DNA of 7,599 nt from JAVKFF01 sp040226215 (GCA_040226215.1 JAVKFF010000127.1:1-7599), one strand, 5' to 3'; positions 1-6,153 are shown, counted from the stretch's first letter. Notes: generated by a model from the letters alone, not told the origin. A program made the numbers and translations.

Positions 1-69
1 GGCCGCCAGGCGCCTGGCGGTATGGCGGCTGACCAGGATGACGCCGGCCCTGATCAGGAGACCGGCGAG
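1..69 (-). pseudogene. Severed C-terminal tail of the EamA permease, in frame after the amber stop
   Basis: Translation in the same frame past the TAG at 70-72 gives 23 codons reading LAGLLIRAGVILVSRHTARR and then LAA, open to the window edge. This is what the last helix of an EamA protein normally looks like: a hydrophobic helix with a small-residue AGV pattern, then an Arg-rich cytoplasmic end. A TGG (Trp) to TAG change at the stop would restore an ordinary protein. The true stop lies outside the window. The cause (real nonsense mutation, assembly error, rare readthrough) cannot be decided here. Confidence 0.6.
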
Positions 70-882
70 CTAGAGCAGTAGCGGGTAGCGCTCGCCCAGC
101 ACCAGCACGCCGATCGCCATGCCGATGACCAGGATCACGTAGCTGATCTGGGAGATGAAGAAGGGGCCGGCGGCCAGCTGCAGGGCGAAGAACAGCACGT
201 ATTGCAGGGCGATCAGCACGCCGTGCACGGCGAAGGTCCACTCCATGCCCGTGTCGCCGGCGAACGGCAGGTAGGCCGCACCCAGAACCAGGTGCAGCCC
301 GCCCGAGCCCAGTGCCGAGAACACCATCATGCCGGCGGCGAGGAAGAGCGGGCTCGCCCCCTTCGGCCAGAACCAGGAGCGAAAGACGTTGCCGAAGGCG
401 AGCGACAGCGGGATCAGCAGGCCGAGCGCCGCCCAGGTGATGTCGAGCTCCGCCGCGCCCAGGGTGGAGCCGAGGATCGCAGCGGCGCCGACGAATCCGA
501 AACCGAGGCCGCCGATGGCGGGGCCCGACAGCCGGTCGAGGCCGACCATGACCGCGATCACGTAGGTGAAGATGGGCGAGAAGGCGAAGGCGAAGCTGCC
601 GAAGCCGGCGCCCATCGCCTGCACCACGTAGACCAGAAGCGCGTTGGGCGCGGTGAAGGAGATGACGGCGCCGATCATCATGTAGACGATCTCGCCCCGC
701 CGGGGCACCCGCCCCTCGCCGCGCAGCAGCACGGTCAGTACGAGGCCGGCGGCCGCCATCGTCTGGAACCAGAAGGCGTAGGCCAGCGGGGGGATGCCGC
801 CATCCATGCCCACCCGGCTGAGGGCGATGGAGATCGACAGGAGCCCGCCGGTGAGGATCAGCAGGCCGACCGCACCGGCCAT
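70..882 (-). CDS. EamA/DMT-family membrane permease, cut short by an in-frame amber codon
   Basis: Predicted inner-membrane transporter of the drug/metabolite superfamily (EamA type), a family that mostly exports amino acids and other small metabolites; the substrate cannot be read from sequence. The 270 residues are almost entirely hydrophobic helices in two similar halves (about residues 4-137 and 148-270), as in the family's ten-helix layout. The second half carries the typical late motif LVLGERYP before the last helix. The frame stops at TAG (70-72) just as that helix begins, and the missing 20-odd residues are readable beyond it (separate entry). The family is usually near 290-300 residues, so this product lacks helix 10. 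I chose ATG at 882, about 11 nt after an ACAGG. A GTG at 912 overlapping the upstream TGA (GTGA) is an alternative adding ten polar residues. The gene follows the PLP enzyme by 26 bp, so co-transcription is likely. Family assignment is firm; whether the gene functions is open. Confidence 0.85.
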   Translation of the reverse strand: MAGAVGLLILTGGLLSISIALSRVGMDGGIPPLAYAFWFQTMAAAGLVLTVLLRGEGRVPRRGEIVYMMIGAVISFTAPNALLVYVVQAMGAGFGSFAFAFSPIFTYVIAVMVGLDRLSGPAIGGLGFGFVGAAAILGSTLGAAELDITWAALGLLIPLSLAFGNVFRSWFWPKGASPLFLAAGMMVFSALGSGGLHLVLGAAYLPFAGDTGMEWTFAVHGVLIALQYVLFFALQLAAGPFFISQISYVILVIGMAIGVLVLGERYPLLL

Positions 883-908
883 CGAGATGCCGGCCTGTCC
901 CTGCCGGG

Positions 909-2051
909 TCACGCCAGCGCCTGCTCGATATCGGCGATCAGGTCCTCCACCGCCTCCAGCCCGATCGACAGGCGCAAGAGGTCGGGCGGGGTCAGGCTGC
1001 CCTCCCCCTCGATGGTGAAGCGGTGCTCGATCAGGCTCTCCACGCCGCCGAAGGAGGTGGCGGGCAGGAACAGCCGGGTGCGCCTCGCCACCGCCAGCGC
1101 CGCCTCCGCCCCGTCCCTGAGGCGCAGCGACAGCATGCCGCCGAAACCGCCGGTCATCTGCCGGCGGGCGATCTCGTGGCCGGGGAAGCTCTCCAGCCCC
1201 GGATAGCAGACCTGGGCGATCTTCGGGTGGTCGTCGAAGTGCCGTGCGAAGGCCATGGCCGAGCGGCATTGCCGCTCCACCCGCACGAACAGGGTACGCA
1301 TGCCGCGCGCCAGCAGCCAGGCGTCCATGGCGCTGGAGACCGCGCCGGCCAGGTGGCGCGACCGGTTGATGCGCTCCCACAGCGCGTCCTCGCGCGCCGC
1401 CGCCACGAAGCCCGCCAGCAGGTCGCTGTGCCCGTTGAGATATTTCGTGGCGGCGTGCACCACGAGATCGGCCCCCAGCTCCAGCGGCCGGGTCAGCACC
1501 GGCGTCGCCGCCGTGGAGTCGACCGCCAGCTGCGCGCCGGCACCGTGGGCGATCGCCGCCGCGGCGGCGATGTCGGTCACCGTCCAGACCGGATTGGCCG
1601 GCGTCTCCACGAAGACCAGCTTCGTGGCGCCCGGCCGCATCGCCCGGGCCACTGCGTCTAGGTCGCCGGTATCCACGAAATCGACCGCGAGCCCCCAGGG
1701 GATCGCCACCTCGCGCAGCCATTTCGGCGTGCCGAAATAGGACTTGTCCGTCACCACCACGTGGTCGCCCGGCGCCAGGGCCTGGAAGACCGCCGTCACC
1801 GCCGCCATGCCGCTGGCGAACAGGCGCGCCGCCGTCGCCCCCTCCAGCGAGGCCAGCACCGCCTCGGCCGGCTCGTAGGTCGGGTTGTCGTCGCGCGCAT
1901 AGCCGCGGCCGTCGCGCTGCGCATAGTCCCGGTTCCGGGCATAGGTTGTGGCCGGATAGATCGGCGGGATCACCCCGCCCGTCCTGTCGCAGATCGCACC
2001 GTCGGCGCGGGCGGCGACGGTCTCGGGGCGGAGGTCGGGGTCTTTCGCCAT
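909..2051 (-). CDS. Cys/Met-metabolism PLP-dependent enzyme (cystathionine gamma-synthase/lyase family)
   Basis: A 380-residue fold-type I PLP enzyme of the trans-sulfuration family, which makes or cleaves cystathionine and related thioethers in the cytosol; the length is normal. Visible signatures: Y51-A-R53 of the YxR phosphate-binding motif from the partner subunit, S80-G-M at the phosphate loop, Y105 in SYFGT stacking on the cofactor, ETPANP (149-154), D178 in VDSTAATP contacting the pyridine nitrogen, K203 in ATKYLNGHSD as Schiff-base lysine, SFGG (333-336), and R360-L-S at the carboxylate site. Two usual residues differ: VDNT is VDST, and HSxTK is HAATK. Gamma-synthase, beta-lyase, gamma-lyase and methionine gamma-lyase cannot be separated confidently from this, so no symbol is given. 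ATG at 2051 is chosen because homology begins right there; the upstream extension to 2339 is non-conserved-looking leader. It has only a weak AGG 8 nt upstream. It is first in an apparent pair with the EamA permease. Confidence 0.92.
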   Translation of the reverse strand: MAKDPDLRPETVAARADGAICDRTGGVIPPIYPATTYARNRDYAQRDGRGYARDDNPTYEPAEAVLASLEGATAARLFASGMAAVTAVFQALAPGDHVVVTDKSYFGTPKWLREVAIPWGLAVDFVDTGDLDAVARAMRPGATKLVFVETPANPVWTVTDIAAAAAIAHGAGAQLAVDSTAATPVLTRPLELGADLVVHAATKYLNGHSDLLAGFVAAAREDALWERINRSRHLAGAVSSAMDAWLLARGMRTLFVRVERQCRSAMAFARHFDDHPKIAQVCYPGLESFPGHEIARRQMTGGFGGMLSLRLRDGAEAALAVARRTRLFLPATSFGGVESLIEHRFTIEGEGSLTPPDLLRLSIGLEAVEDLIADIEQALA

Positions 2052-2089
2052 GGCTGCCTGCGGCTCGACAAGGGGGACGCATGGCGCCA

Positions 2090-2105
2090 CCGGCCCGTTG
2101 GCCGG
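2090..2105. other. Small perfect hairpin in the leader of the PLP enzyme gene
   Basis: CCGGCC and GGCCGG (2090-2095 and 2100-2105) form a six-pair stem with a four-base loop, about 40 bp upstream of the ATG at 2051 on the minus strand. It sits in the 190-bp gap after the dioxygenase-fusion gene. There is no T-run, so it is not a clear terminator. I looked for a SAM-type riboswitch, reasonable upstream of a sulfur-amino-acid gene in this group, and recognised none. GC-rich DNA makes such stems common by chance. Confidence 0.3.
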
Positions 2106-2241
2106 CACCGCCTGCCGCCATCTAGCAAGAGGTGCGGCCCCGGGGCAAACGCCGCGCCTGCAGGCCGCCCTTGCACACGGGTCCCAGCAAGAGAGTCCCT
2201 GCACGAGAATCCGTGGACGGACTTCCCGCTGCCTCCACCGC

Positions 2242-3375
2242 CTAGCGTGTGCCGGCCTTGCGCGCCGCCAGCCCCTCCTCGATCTGGCGCTGCCGGCCGC
2301 GGAACCAGCTGGCCCGGTCCTGGCGCCAGCGTTGGGCATTGTCGTCCACGAGGAAGGACAGCAGCGTGAAGCGCGAACCCCGGGTCACGTCCAGCGCCTC
2401 GTGCAGCAGCGAGCAGGAGAAGATCGCCGCGTCGCCCGGCCCCGGCCGGTATAAATCCGGCCCGAACTCGGGGAAGCGCAGTTCGCCGCCCTCGTGCTCG
2501 TCGCTGTTCAGGTTCAAGGTCATGGCGAAGCGCCGGTGCGCCATGTCGGGAACCGTGTTGTCCCGGTGCGGCCGGAAGAAGCCGCCCTCGCCGGCGTCGT
2601 AGCGCACGATCTTGAACTCCTCCACCTGCGTGACCGTGCGGTCGAAGGCGCGGAAGATCTGCGGCTGGATGCGGTGGAAGACGCGTTCGCGGATCTCGGC
2701 GAACAGGGCCGGGTCGCTGACATGGTGGTCGCGCCGGCGCTTCACCTCGTGGCGGATCGCCGTCGCGCTCTGGCCCTTGGCCATGGTGATGGTGCCGCTC
2801 TCCCGGTTTCCGGTGTGCCAGATCTCGATCAGCCGGCGGCAATAGGCGCGGTCGATCACCTCGGGGATCAGCAGCACCGGCGCGGTGCGCGTCACCACCC
2901 GCGGCTGGTCCCAGGCCAGCGCCTCGACGACGGCACGGGCCAGCGCCGCGTGCCGGCTCTCGCGGCGGCCGGCGAACACCCCGCGGACGCGCTGCCCGGG
3001 ATCCAGCACGAGGGTCACCAGGCTCGCGGCCAGGTTGCCGCCCCGGCGCGGGTCGATCACCGGCACGCCGAACTGCCGGTGCACCGCGCCCGCGGGATCG
3101 GTCAGTACCGCGAAGGGCAGGTCGCGCCGGGTCGCGCCCTCGATGTTGGCGGCCAGCCCGTCGGAGGAGATCGCGAACATCTCCACGCCGCGGCGGCTGA
3201 GCTCCGGCCAGTCCTCGGCGAAGGCCGCCAGCTCCTGCTCGTAGGCCTTCTTGGCAAAGCCGGGGAAGAAGTGCAGCACGATCGGACCGCCGGTCAGCAG
3301 CGCCTGGAACGGATCCACCTGCTTGTGCTGGTCCGGCAGCATGAAGTCCGGCGCCATGTCCCCGATCGACAGCAA
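2242..3375 (-). CDS. Peroxiredoxin-like domain fused to a 2-oxoglutarate/Fe(II) dioxygenase
   Basis: A 377-residue two-domain protein. Residues about 1-155 form an AhpC/TSA-like thioredoxin fold: it begins LSIGDMAPDFMLPDQ, continues with LHFFPG and MFAISSD, and has LPFAVLTDPAGAVHRQFGV. The peroxiredoxin motif PxxxTxxC is present as P38-GFA-K42-KA-Y45, so the peroxidatic cysteine is tyrosine, and this half contains no cysteine at all. Residues about 166-345 resemble prolyl-4-hydroxylase-type dioxygenases: Y259, H270-R-D272 and H325 are the metal ligands and surroundings, R335 (GSRFTLL) the 2-oxoglutarate ligand, with EGGELRFPEFG between. The oxygenase half therefore looks active, while the redoxin half does not look like a peroxidase. 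The substrate is unknown. I chose TTG at 3375, seven to nine bases after AGGGAAGGA, because the conserved start begins there; ATG at 3357 would cut into it, and the ATG at 3552 adds an unconserved leader. No signal peptide is seen, so it is cytosolic. It is divergent from the cytochrome c gene. Confidence 0.88.
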   Translation of the reverse strand: MLSIGDMAPDFMLPDQHKQVDPFQALLTGGPIVLHFFPGFAKKAYEQELAAFAEDWPELSRRGVEMFAISSDGLAANIEGATRRDLPFAVLTDPAGAVHRQFGVPVIDPRRGGNLAASLVTLVLDPGQRVRGVFAGRRESRHAALARAVVEALAWDQPRVVTRTAPVLLIPEVIDRAYCRRLIEIWHTGNRESGTITMAKGQSATAIRHEVKRRRDHHVSDPALFAEIRERVFHRIQPQIFRAFDRTVTQVEEFKIVRYDAGEGGFFRPHRDNTVPDMAHRRFAMTLNLNSDEHEGGELRFPEFGPDLYRPGPGDAAIFSCSLLHEALDVTRGSRFTLLSFLVDDNAQRWRQDRASWFRGRQRQIEEGLAARKAGTR

Positions 3376-3671
3376 GATCGTTCGTCCTTCCCTCGTTTCC
3401 CGCCGCACGCCGGGGCAGGCGGGCTTGCGCGCCGGCGATTGTGCCGGTGGTGCCGGCCCGCGTCGAGTCGTCTGGCACCTTGTGGTCTGGCTGAAATTCG
3501 TTTCGCTTCCTGCCGACTTGCCGTGGCCCGGCCGTCGTGAAATGCGCCGCATGCTTTCGCGCCACTTGCCAGCCTGGCCACGCCGAATGCAGAGTCGAAC
3601 CCAAGGGGGCGCAAAGCCTTCCGGGATCGCCCACCAAAGGGCGGCCTGTCATGGGGGAGTTGGAGAGAGAC
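3376..3671. promoter_or_regulatory. Divergent intergenic region between the dioxygenase fusion and cytochrome c genes
   Basis: The 296 bp separate two genes transcribed away from each other, so both promoters should lie here. No convincing -35/-10 pair stands out, which is common in GC-rich alphaproteobacteria. Frames stay open through most of it, but they show no family similarity and poorer third-position bias, so I treat it as non-coding. The right end carries GGGGGAG (3654-3660) and GGAGAGAG (3662-3669), the latter a good ribosome binding site for ATG at 3672. The left end carries AGGGAAGGA on the minus strand serving TTG at 3375. Confidence 0.45.
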
Positions 3672-4538
3672 ATGCCTTACAGTCGGACGGCCGCCCTCAC
3701 CGGGGCGAGCCTGATTGCGTGTGCCGTGATGCCGGCATCCGCCCAGGACGACCTGGTCGCGCGCGGCGCCTATCTGATGAACGGGCCGGTGGCCTGCGGC
3801 AACTGCCACACGCCGATCGGCCCGGAGGGACCGGATTTCAGCCGCGAGCTGGCTGGCGGCATGGTCTTCGACGAGGGCATCTTCGTCGCCTATGCCGCCA
3901 ACATCACGCCGCATGAGGAGACAGGCATCGGCGCCTGGAGCGACGAGGAACTCGGCCGGGCCATCCGCGAAGGCCTCAGGCCGGACGGCTCGCTCATCGG
4001 TCCGCCCATGGCGGTGCCGTTCTACCGGGCCATCTCCGACGACGACCTCGCCGCCCTCATCGCCTATATCCGCCAGCTCCCGCCGGTGGACAACGTCGTG
4101 CCGGAGAGCGTCTACAACATCCCCCTGCCGCCGGCCTACGGCCGGCCGATCACCGAGCCGGTCAGCGCGCCCGACCCGTCCGACCAGGTCGCCTACGGCG
4201 GCTACCTGGTCGAGATCGCCCACTGCATGGACTGCCACACGCCGCGCACGCCCGACGGCATGCTGATCATGGATCGCATGGGTGCCGGCGGCTTCCCCTT
4301 CCACGGGCCCTGGGGCATCTCCGTCAGCCGCAACATCACCCCGCATGAGGAGGGGCTGGGCGAGTGGACGGACGAAGAGATCATCCGCGCCATCACCCAG
4401 GGCATCAGCCGCGACGGCAGCCAGCTCGCCCCGCCGATGGGCTTCGGCTACTACGCCAACATGACGCAAGACGACCTGGCGGCGATCGTCGCCTATCTCC
4501 GCACGATCCCGCCGCAGGAAAGCGTGCGGGTGGAGTAG
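3672..4538 (+). CDS. Secreted di-heme cytochrome c
   Basis: A 288-residue periplasmic electron carrier. An N-terminal signal peptide (SRTAALTGASLIACAVMPASA, cleavage likely after A24) is followed by two class I cytochrome c domains. Heme 1 binds at C42-G-N-C45-H46 and heme 2 at C185-M-D-C188-H189. The likely distal methionines are M113 (PPMAVPFY) and M256 (PPMGFGYY). The domains are an internal duplication: both have the order GxYL, CxxCHTP, NITPHEE, W(S/T)DEE, a Gly-Asp-Gly/Ser turn, PPM, DDLAA and IAY(I/L)R. This resembles the cytochrome subunits of membrane-bound alcohol/aldehyde dehydrogenases, which have three hemes, and related stand-alone di-heme proteins. No dehydrogenase gene is adjacent, so the electron donor is unknown. 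ATG at 3672 is chosen for the signal peptide and the GGAG ending 6 nt upstream. ATG at 3651 would add seven acidic residues before the signal peptide. The gene appears monocistronic. Confidence 0.93.
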   Translation: MPYSRTAALTGASLIACAVMPASAQDDLVARGAYLMNGPVACGNCHTPIGPEGPDFSRELAGGMVFDEGIFVAYAANITPHEETGIGAWSDEELGRAIREGLRPDGSLIGPPMAVPFYRAISDDDLAALIAYIRQLPPVDNVVPESVYNIPLPPAYGRPITEPVSAPDPSDQVAYGGYLVEIAHCMDCHTPRTPDGMLIMDRMGAGGFPFHGPWGISVSRNITPHEEGLGEWTDEEIIRAITQGISRDGSQLAPPMGFGYYANMTQDDLAAIVAYLRTIPPQESVRVE

Positions 4539-4624
4539 ACGCGCCTGTTTCCCAGTCCCTGGCTCCGTCTCCCGGCGGGACCGGGGACAGTTGATCTTCC
4601 GGCGGCGAAAAAACCTTAGCAAAA

Positions 4625-4644
4625 CTTATCATTCCTTATCATTC
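4625..4644. repeat. Tandem duplicate of a 10-bp sequence (CTTATCATTC x2)
   Basis: CTTATCATTC occurs twice in exact head-to-tail copies. It is AT-rich in a GC-rich neighbourhood, about 90 bp after the cytochrome c stop. It could be a replication-slippage product or a pair of protein-binding half-sites; nothing else in the sequence favours either. Confidence 0.6.
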
Positions 4645-4670
4645 CGCCGCCCTCGATCGTCCCTCCCCGT

Positions 4671-4692
4671 CCCGTCGGAGCCGCCCGACGGG
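4671..4692. terminator. Eight-pair hairpin in a convergent gap, possible bidirectional terminator
   Basis: CCCGTCGG (4671-4678) and CCGACGGG (4685-4692) form a perfect stem with a six-base loop. It lies about 130 bp past the cytochrome c stop on one side and about 165 bp past the small ORF's stop on the other. Neither side has a T-run, so intrinsic termination is only a guess from the position between convergent genes. Confidence 0.3.
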
Positions 4693-4858
4693 CGCTTGCC
4701 TGCCCAGCGCAACTGAGGATTATATTCCTTTTCAAGAACACGGCAAGCGCACTCCGGCGGCGACAGACGAGGGCGGATACCGTTGGCTCCGGGCGCCAGG
4801 ACCAGCTGCGCCCGGCCGCGTGCCCGTGTCAGGTTGAATCCGATCCCGAACATCGCGG

Positions 4859-5062
4859 CTACGGCCCGCGCCCGAGCGTCAAGGCGCTGAGCCGCGCGAC
4901 ACCGGCCTCATTGCCGGTGCAGCGGTGGATGGTGAGCGCCTCGCGATAGGCCGCGGCGTGGGCGGGCGCGGTCTCGACGGCCTGCATCGCGAGCGTTTCG
5001 GCACGCCGGTCCTGCCCCCGGGAGAAGGCGAAGGCAGCGTACTCGATCATCAGATCGGCCAT
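4859..5062 (-). CDS. Small TPR-like protein, possibly the C-terminal part of a frameshifted gene
   Basis: A 67-residue ORF with coding-like third positions throughout. The middle reads like one tetratricopeptide-type helix pair: EYAAFAFSRGQDRRAETLAM, then AVETAPAHAAAYREALTIH. I cannot name a family. The start is unsettled. GAGGAG (5063-5068) directly abuts the ATG at 5062, leaving no spacer, and is 12 nt from the second ATG at 5050. The frame stays open upstream to a TGA near 5137, giving LSREE just before the first Met, while another minus frame gives GPLALLLGR with good third-position bias (about 5077-5106). Joining the two by a one-base shift gives a smooth continuation, so this may be the tail of a broken or misread gene. 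Function unknown; a single helix pair suggests, at most, a protein-binding role. Confidence 0.45.
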   Translation of the reverse strand: MADLMIEYAAFAFSRGQDRRAETLAMQAVETAPAHAAAYREALTIHRCTGNEAGVARLSALTLGRGP

Positions 5063-5312
5063 CTCCTCACGACTGAGCGGCCCAGCAGCAGGGCCAGCGG
5101 GCCGCTGGCGGAACCTTTCGCGTCGACGCCTGTTTCACCATGACGACACGGCCCTGGTGGTGCCGCGGCCGCGACGCCCAGGTCTCGCCTCCCCGACGAC
5201 CATTGCTGAGACCCTTGTCCGGCCGCGGCACCGCCCGGGCCGCGTGCGGCGTCCACCCGGTATCGGCGCCCGTCCGTGACCGGTAGTCCCGCATTCCCAA
5301 AAAGCCCGCCGC

Positions 5313-6047
5313 ATGCATCCCCACCGCCCGTCGACAACACGGCTCGTCTGGATCGCCTGCCTCGGCGGCCTGGCCGGATTCGCCGCCATCGCCATGGCGG
5401 TCGCCATCGGCGAGGCGGAAGCCGTCGACCGGCCACTCCTGCTCGCCTTCCGCGTCGTCGGCGATATCGCCGATCCCCTGGGCCCGCCCTGGTTCGAGGA
5501 GATGGCGGCGGAGCTGACCACGCTCGGCGGCTACCCGGTCCTGGTGATCGCCGGCACCATCGCCTTCGTCACGCTGTGGCTGTCGCGCCAGCACGCCGCC
5601 GCCCTGTTCCTGGCCGCCTCGCTGGCCGGCGGCTCAACCCTCTCCCAGCTCCTGAAGCTCGTCTTCGCGCGCGCCCGCCCGGACCTGGTGGAGCCGCTGG
5701 ATCGCACCTTCACCGCCAGCTTCCCCAGCGGCCACGCCACCGTCGGCATGCTCGCCTGGCTGGTGCTGGCCGCCGTCGCCGCCCGTTTCGTGCCCCGCCA
5801 CGCGGTGCGCGCCTTCCTCGTCTGCAGCGCCCTGGTCCTGGGCGTGGTCATCGGGCTCAGCCGCGTCTATCTCGGCGTGCACTGGCCCAGCGACGTGGCG
5901 GCCGGCTGGTGCCTCGGCATCGCCTGGGCCGCCGGCTGCTGGCTCGCCGCCCACTATCTCGCCATCGGCCGCGACCACCCGTCGGACGGCCGGAGAAGAC
6001 GACCAGCCGGTCCCGGCTCTCCCTCCGGTCGGCCGGGACGACGATAA
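5313..6047 (+). CDS. PAP2-family membrane phosphatase with a repeat-encoded C-terminal tail
   Basis: A 244-residue integral-membrane phosphatase of the PAP2 (type 2 phosphatidic acid phosphatase) superfamily, which removes phosphate from lipid phosphates or diphosphates at the outer face of the inner membrane. All three catalytic motifs are intact: K115-x6-R122-P123 (KLVFARARP), P138-S-G-H141 (general acid region), and S183-R184-x5-H190-x3-D194 with the nucleophilic His. Hydrophobic segments lie at about 11-33, 73-90, 96-110, 142-159, 165-183 and 196-216, matching the six-helix layout. The substrate could be undecaprenyl pyrophosphate or a phospholipid; motifs do not tell. Residues from about 228 on (RRRPAGPGSPSGRPGRR) and the TAA stop lie inside a palindromic repeat unit, so the tail is not ancestral. 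No ribosome binding site is evident before ATG 5313, but no better start exists before the first helix. It converges on gatB. Confidence 0.92.
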   Translation: MHPHRPSTTRLVWIACLGGLAGFAAIAMAVAIGEAEAVDRPLLLAFRVVGDIADPLGPPWFEEMAAELTTLGGYPVLVIAGTIAFVTLWLSRQHAAALFLAASLAGGSTLSQLLKLVFARARPDLVEPLDRTFTASFPSGHATVGMLAWLVLAAVAARFVPRHAVRAFLVCSALVLGVVIGLSRVYLGVHWPSDVAAGWCLGIAWAAGCWLAAHYLAIGRDHPSDGRRRRPAGPGSPSGRPGRR

Positions 6048-6153
6048 TTTGATTGCTTTTTCTACGAGCCGTCGTCCCGTGCGCGGTGCAGCAGGAAGTG
6101 ATGCGCCGCAGACCCGGGACCGCCCGCCCGTCCTCGCCGGCGTCGAGATCCGC
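5995..6153. repeat. Composite palindromic repeat, unit 1
   Basis: First of two tandem units of about 160 bp. It consists of an A block (5995 to about 6054), an AT-rich linker, and a B block (about 6070-6136). Block A reads GGTCCCGG...CCGGGACGACG; block B reads CGTCGTCCCG...CCCGGGACC, so the blocks share inverted ends with different interiors. The A block overlaps the last 17 codons and stop of the PAP2 gene. Common ends of this GTCGTCCCG type are known from alphaproteobacterial intergenic palindromes; I cannot name this family. It contains no ORF of its own. Confidence 0.85.
6034..6079. terminator. Ten-pair hairpin between A and B blocks of unit 1, likely 3' end signal for the PAP2 gene
   Basis: CGGGACGACG (6034-6043) pairs perfectly with CGTCGTCCCG (6070-6079); the 26-base loop is AT-rich and includes a five-T run. 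The PAP2 stop lies at the base of the loop (6045-6047). No T-run follows the stem, so it is not a textbook intrinsic terminator, but its place between convergent genes suits transcript ending or 3'-end protection in both directions. Confidence 0.45.

Larger units (their letters stand above)
4539..4858. other. Non-coding gap with a tandem decamer, a hairpin and an AT-rich patch
   Basis: The 320 bp lie between the cytochrome c stop and the stop of the small minus-strand ORF, so this is a convergent gap. A short inverted repeat CCCGG/CCGGG (4571-4575 and 4581-4585) lies about 30 bp after the cytochrome c stop and may help end that transcript. A tandem decamer and a longer hairpin have separate entries. 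The patch 4718-4733 (GATTATATTCCTTTTC) is unusually AT-rich for this DNA. A 74-codon minus-strand ORF (4629-4853) covers most of it, but its third-position bias fades after the first third and it resembles nothing, so I do not call it a gene. Confidence 0.5.

Noticed and set aside
202..1206. 334-codon plus-strand ORF
   Set aside because: Lies antisense to the permease and PLP genes; composition is the Arg/Ala/Gly/His/Glu mix typical of shadow frames in GC-rich DNA.
70..2121. 683-codon minus-strand ORF spanning the PLP gene and permease
   Set aside because: Only its last part (permease, from 882) resembles a protein family. The rest is the PLP gene read in a wrong frame, Arg/Gly-rich low-complexity.
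2052..2241. SAM- or SAH-type riboswitch ahead of the PLP enzyme gene
   Set aside because: The context invites one, but I could not match the leader to any consensus I know; only a short six-pair hairpin is present.
3376..3552. N-terminal extension of the dioxygenase fusion to the ATG at 3552
   Set aside because: The added 59 residues are polar and Arg-rich, without family similarity, and they span the ribosome binding site that suits TTG at 3375.
3294..4622. 442-codon minus-strand ORF
   Set aside because: Antisense to the cytochrome c gene and overlapping the dioxygenase-fusion start; composition typical of a shadow frame.
4629..4853. 74-codon minus-strand ORF directly after the TPR-like ORF stop
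   Set aside because: Third-position G/C bias is lost after the first third, it runs through a hairpin and ends in the tandem decamer, and it shows no motif. A translated overlap cannot be fully excluded.
5067..5594. Minus-strand ORFs antisense to the 5' half of the PAP2 gene
   Set aside because: The PAP2 frame carries all catalytic motifs on the plus strand; the minus frames lack any recognisable fold.
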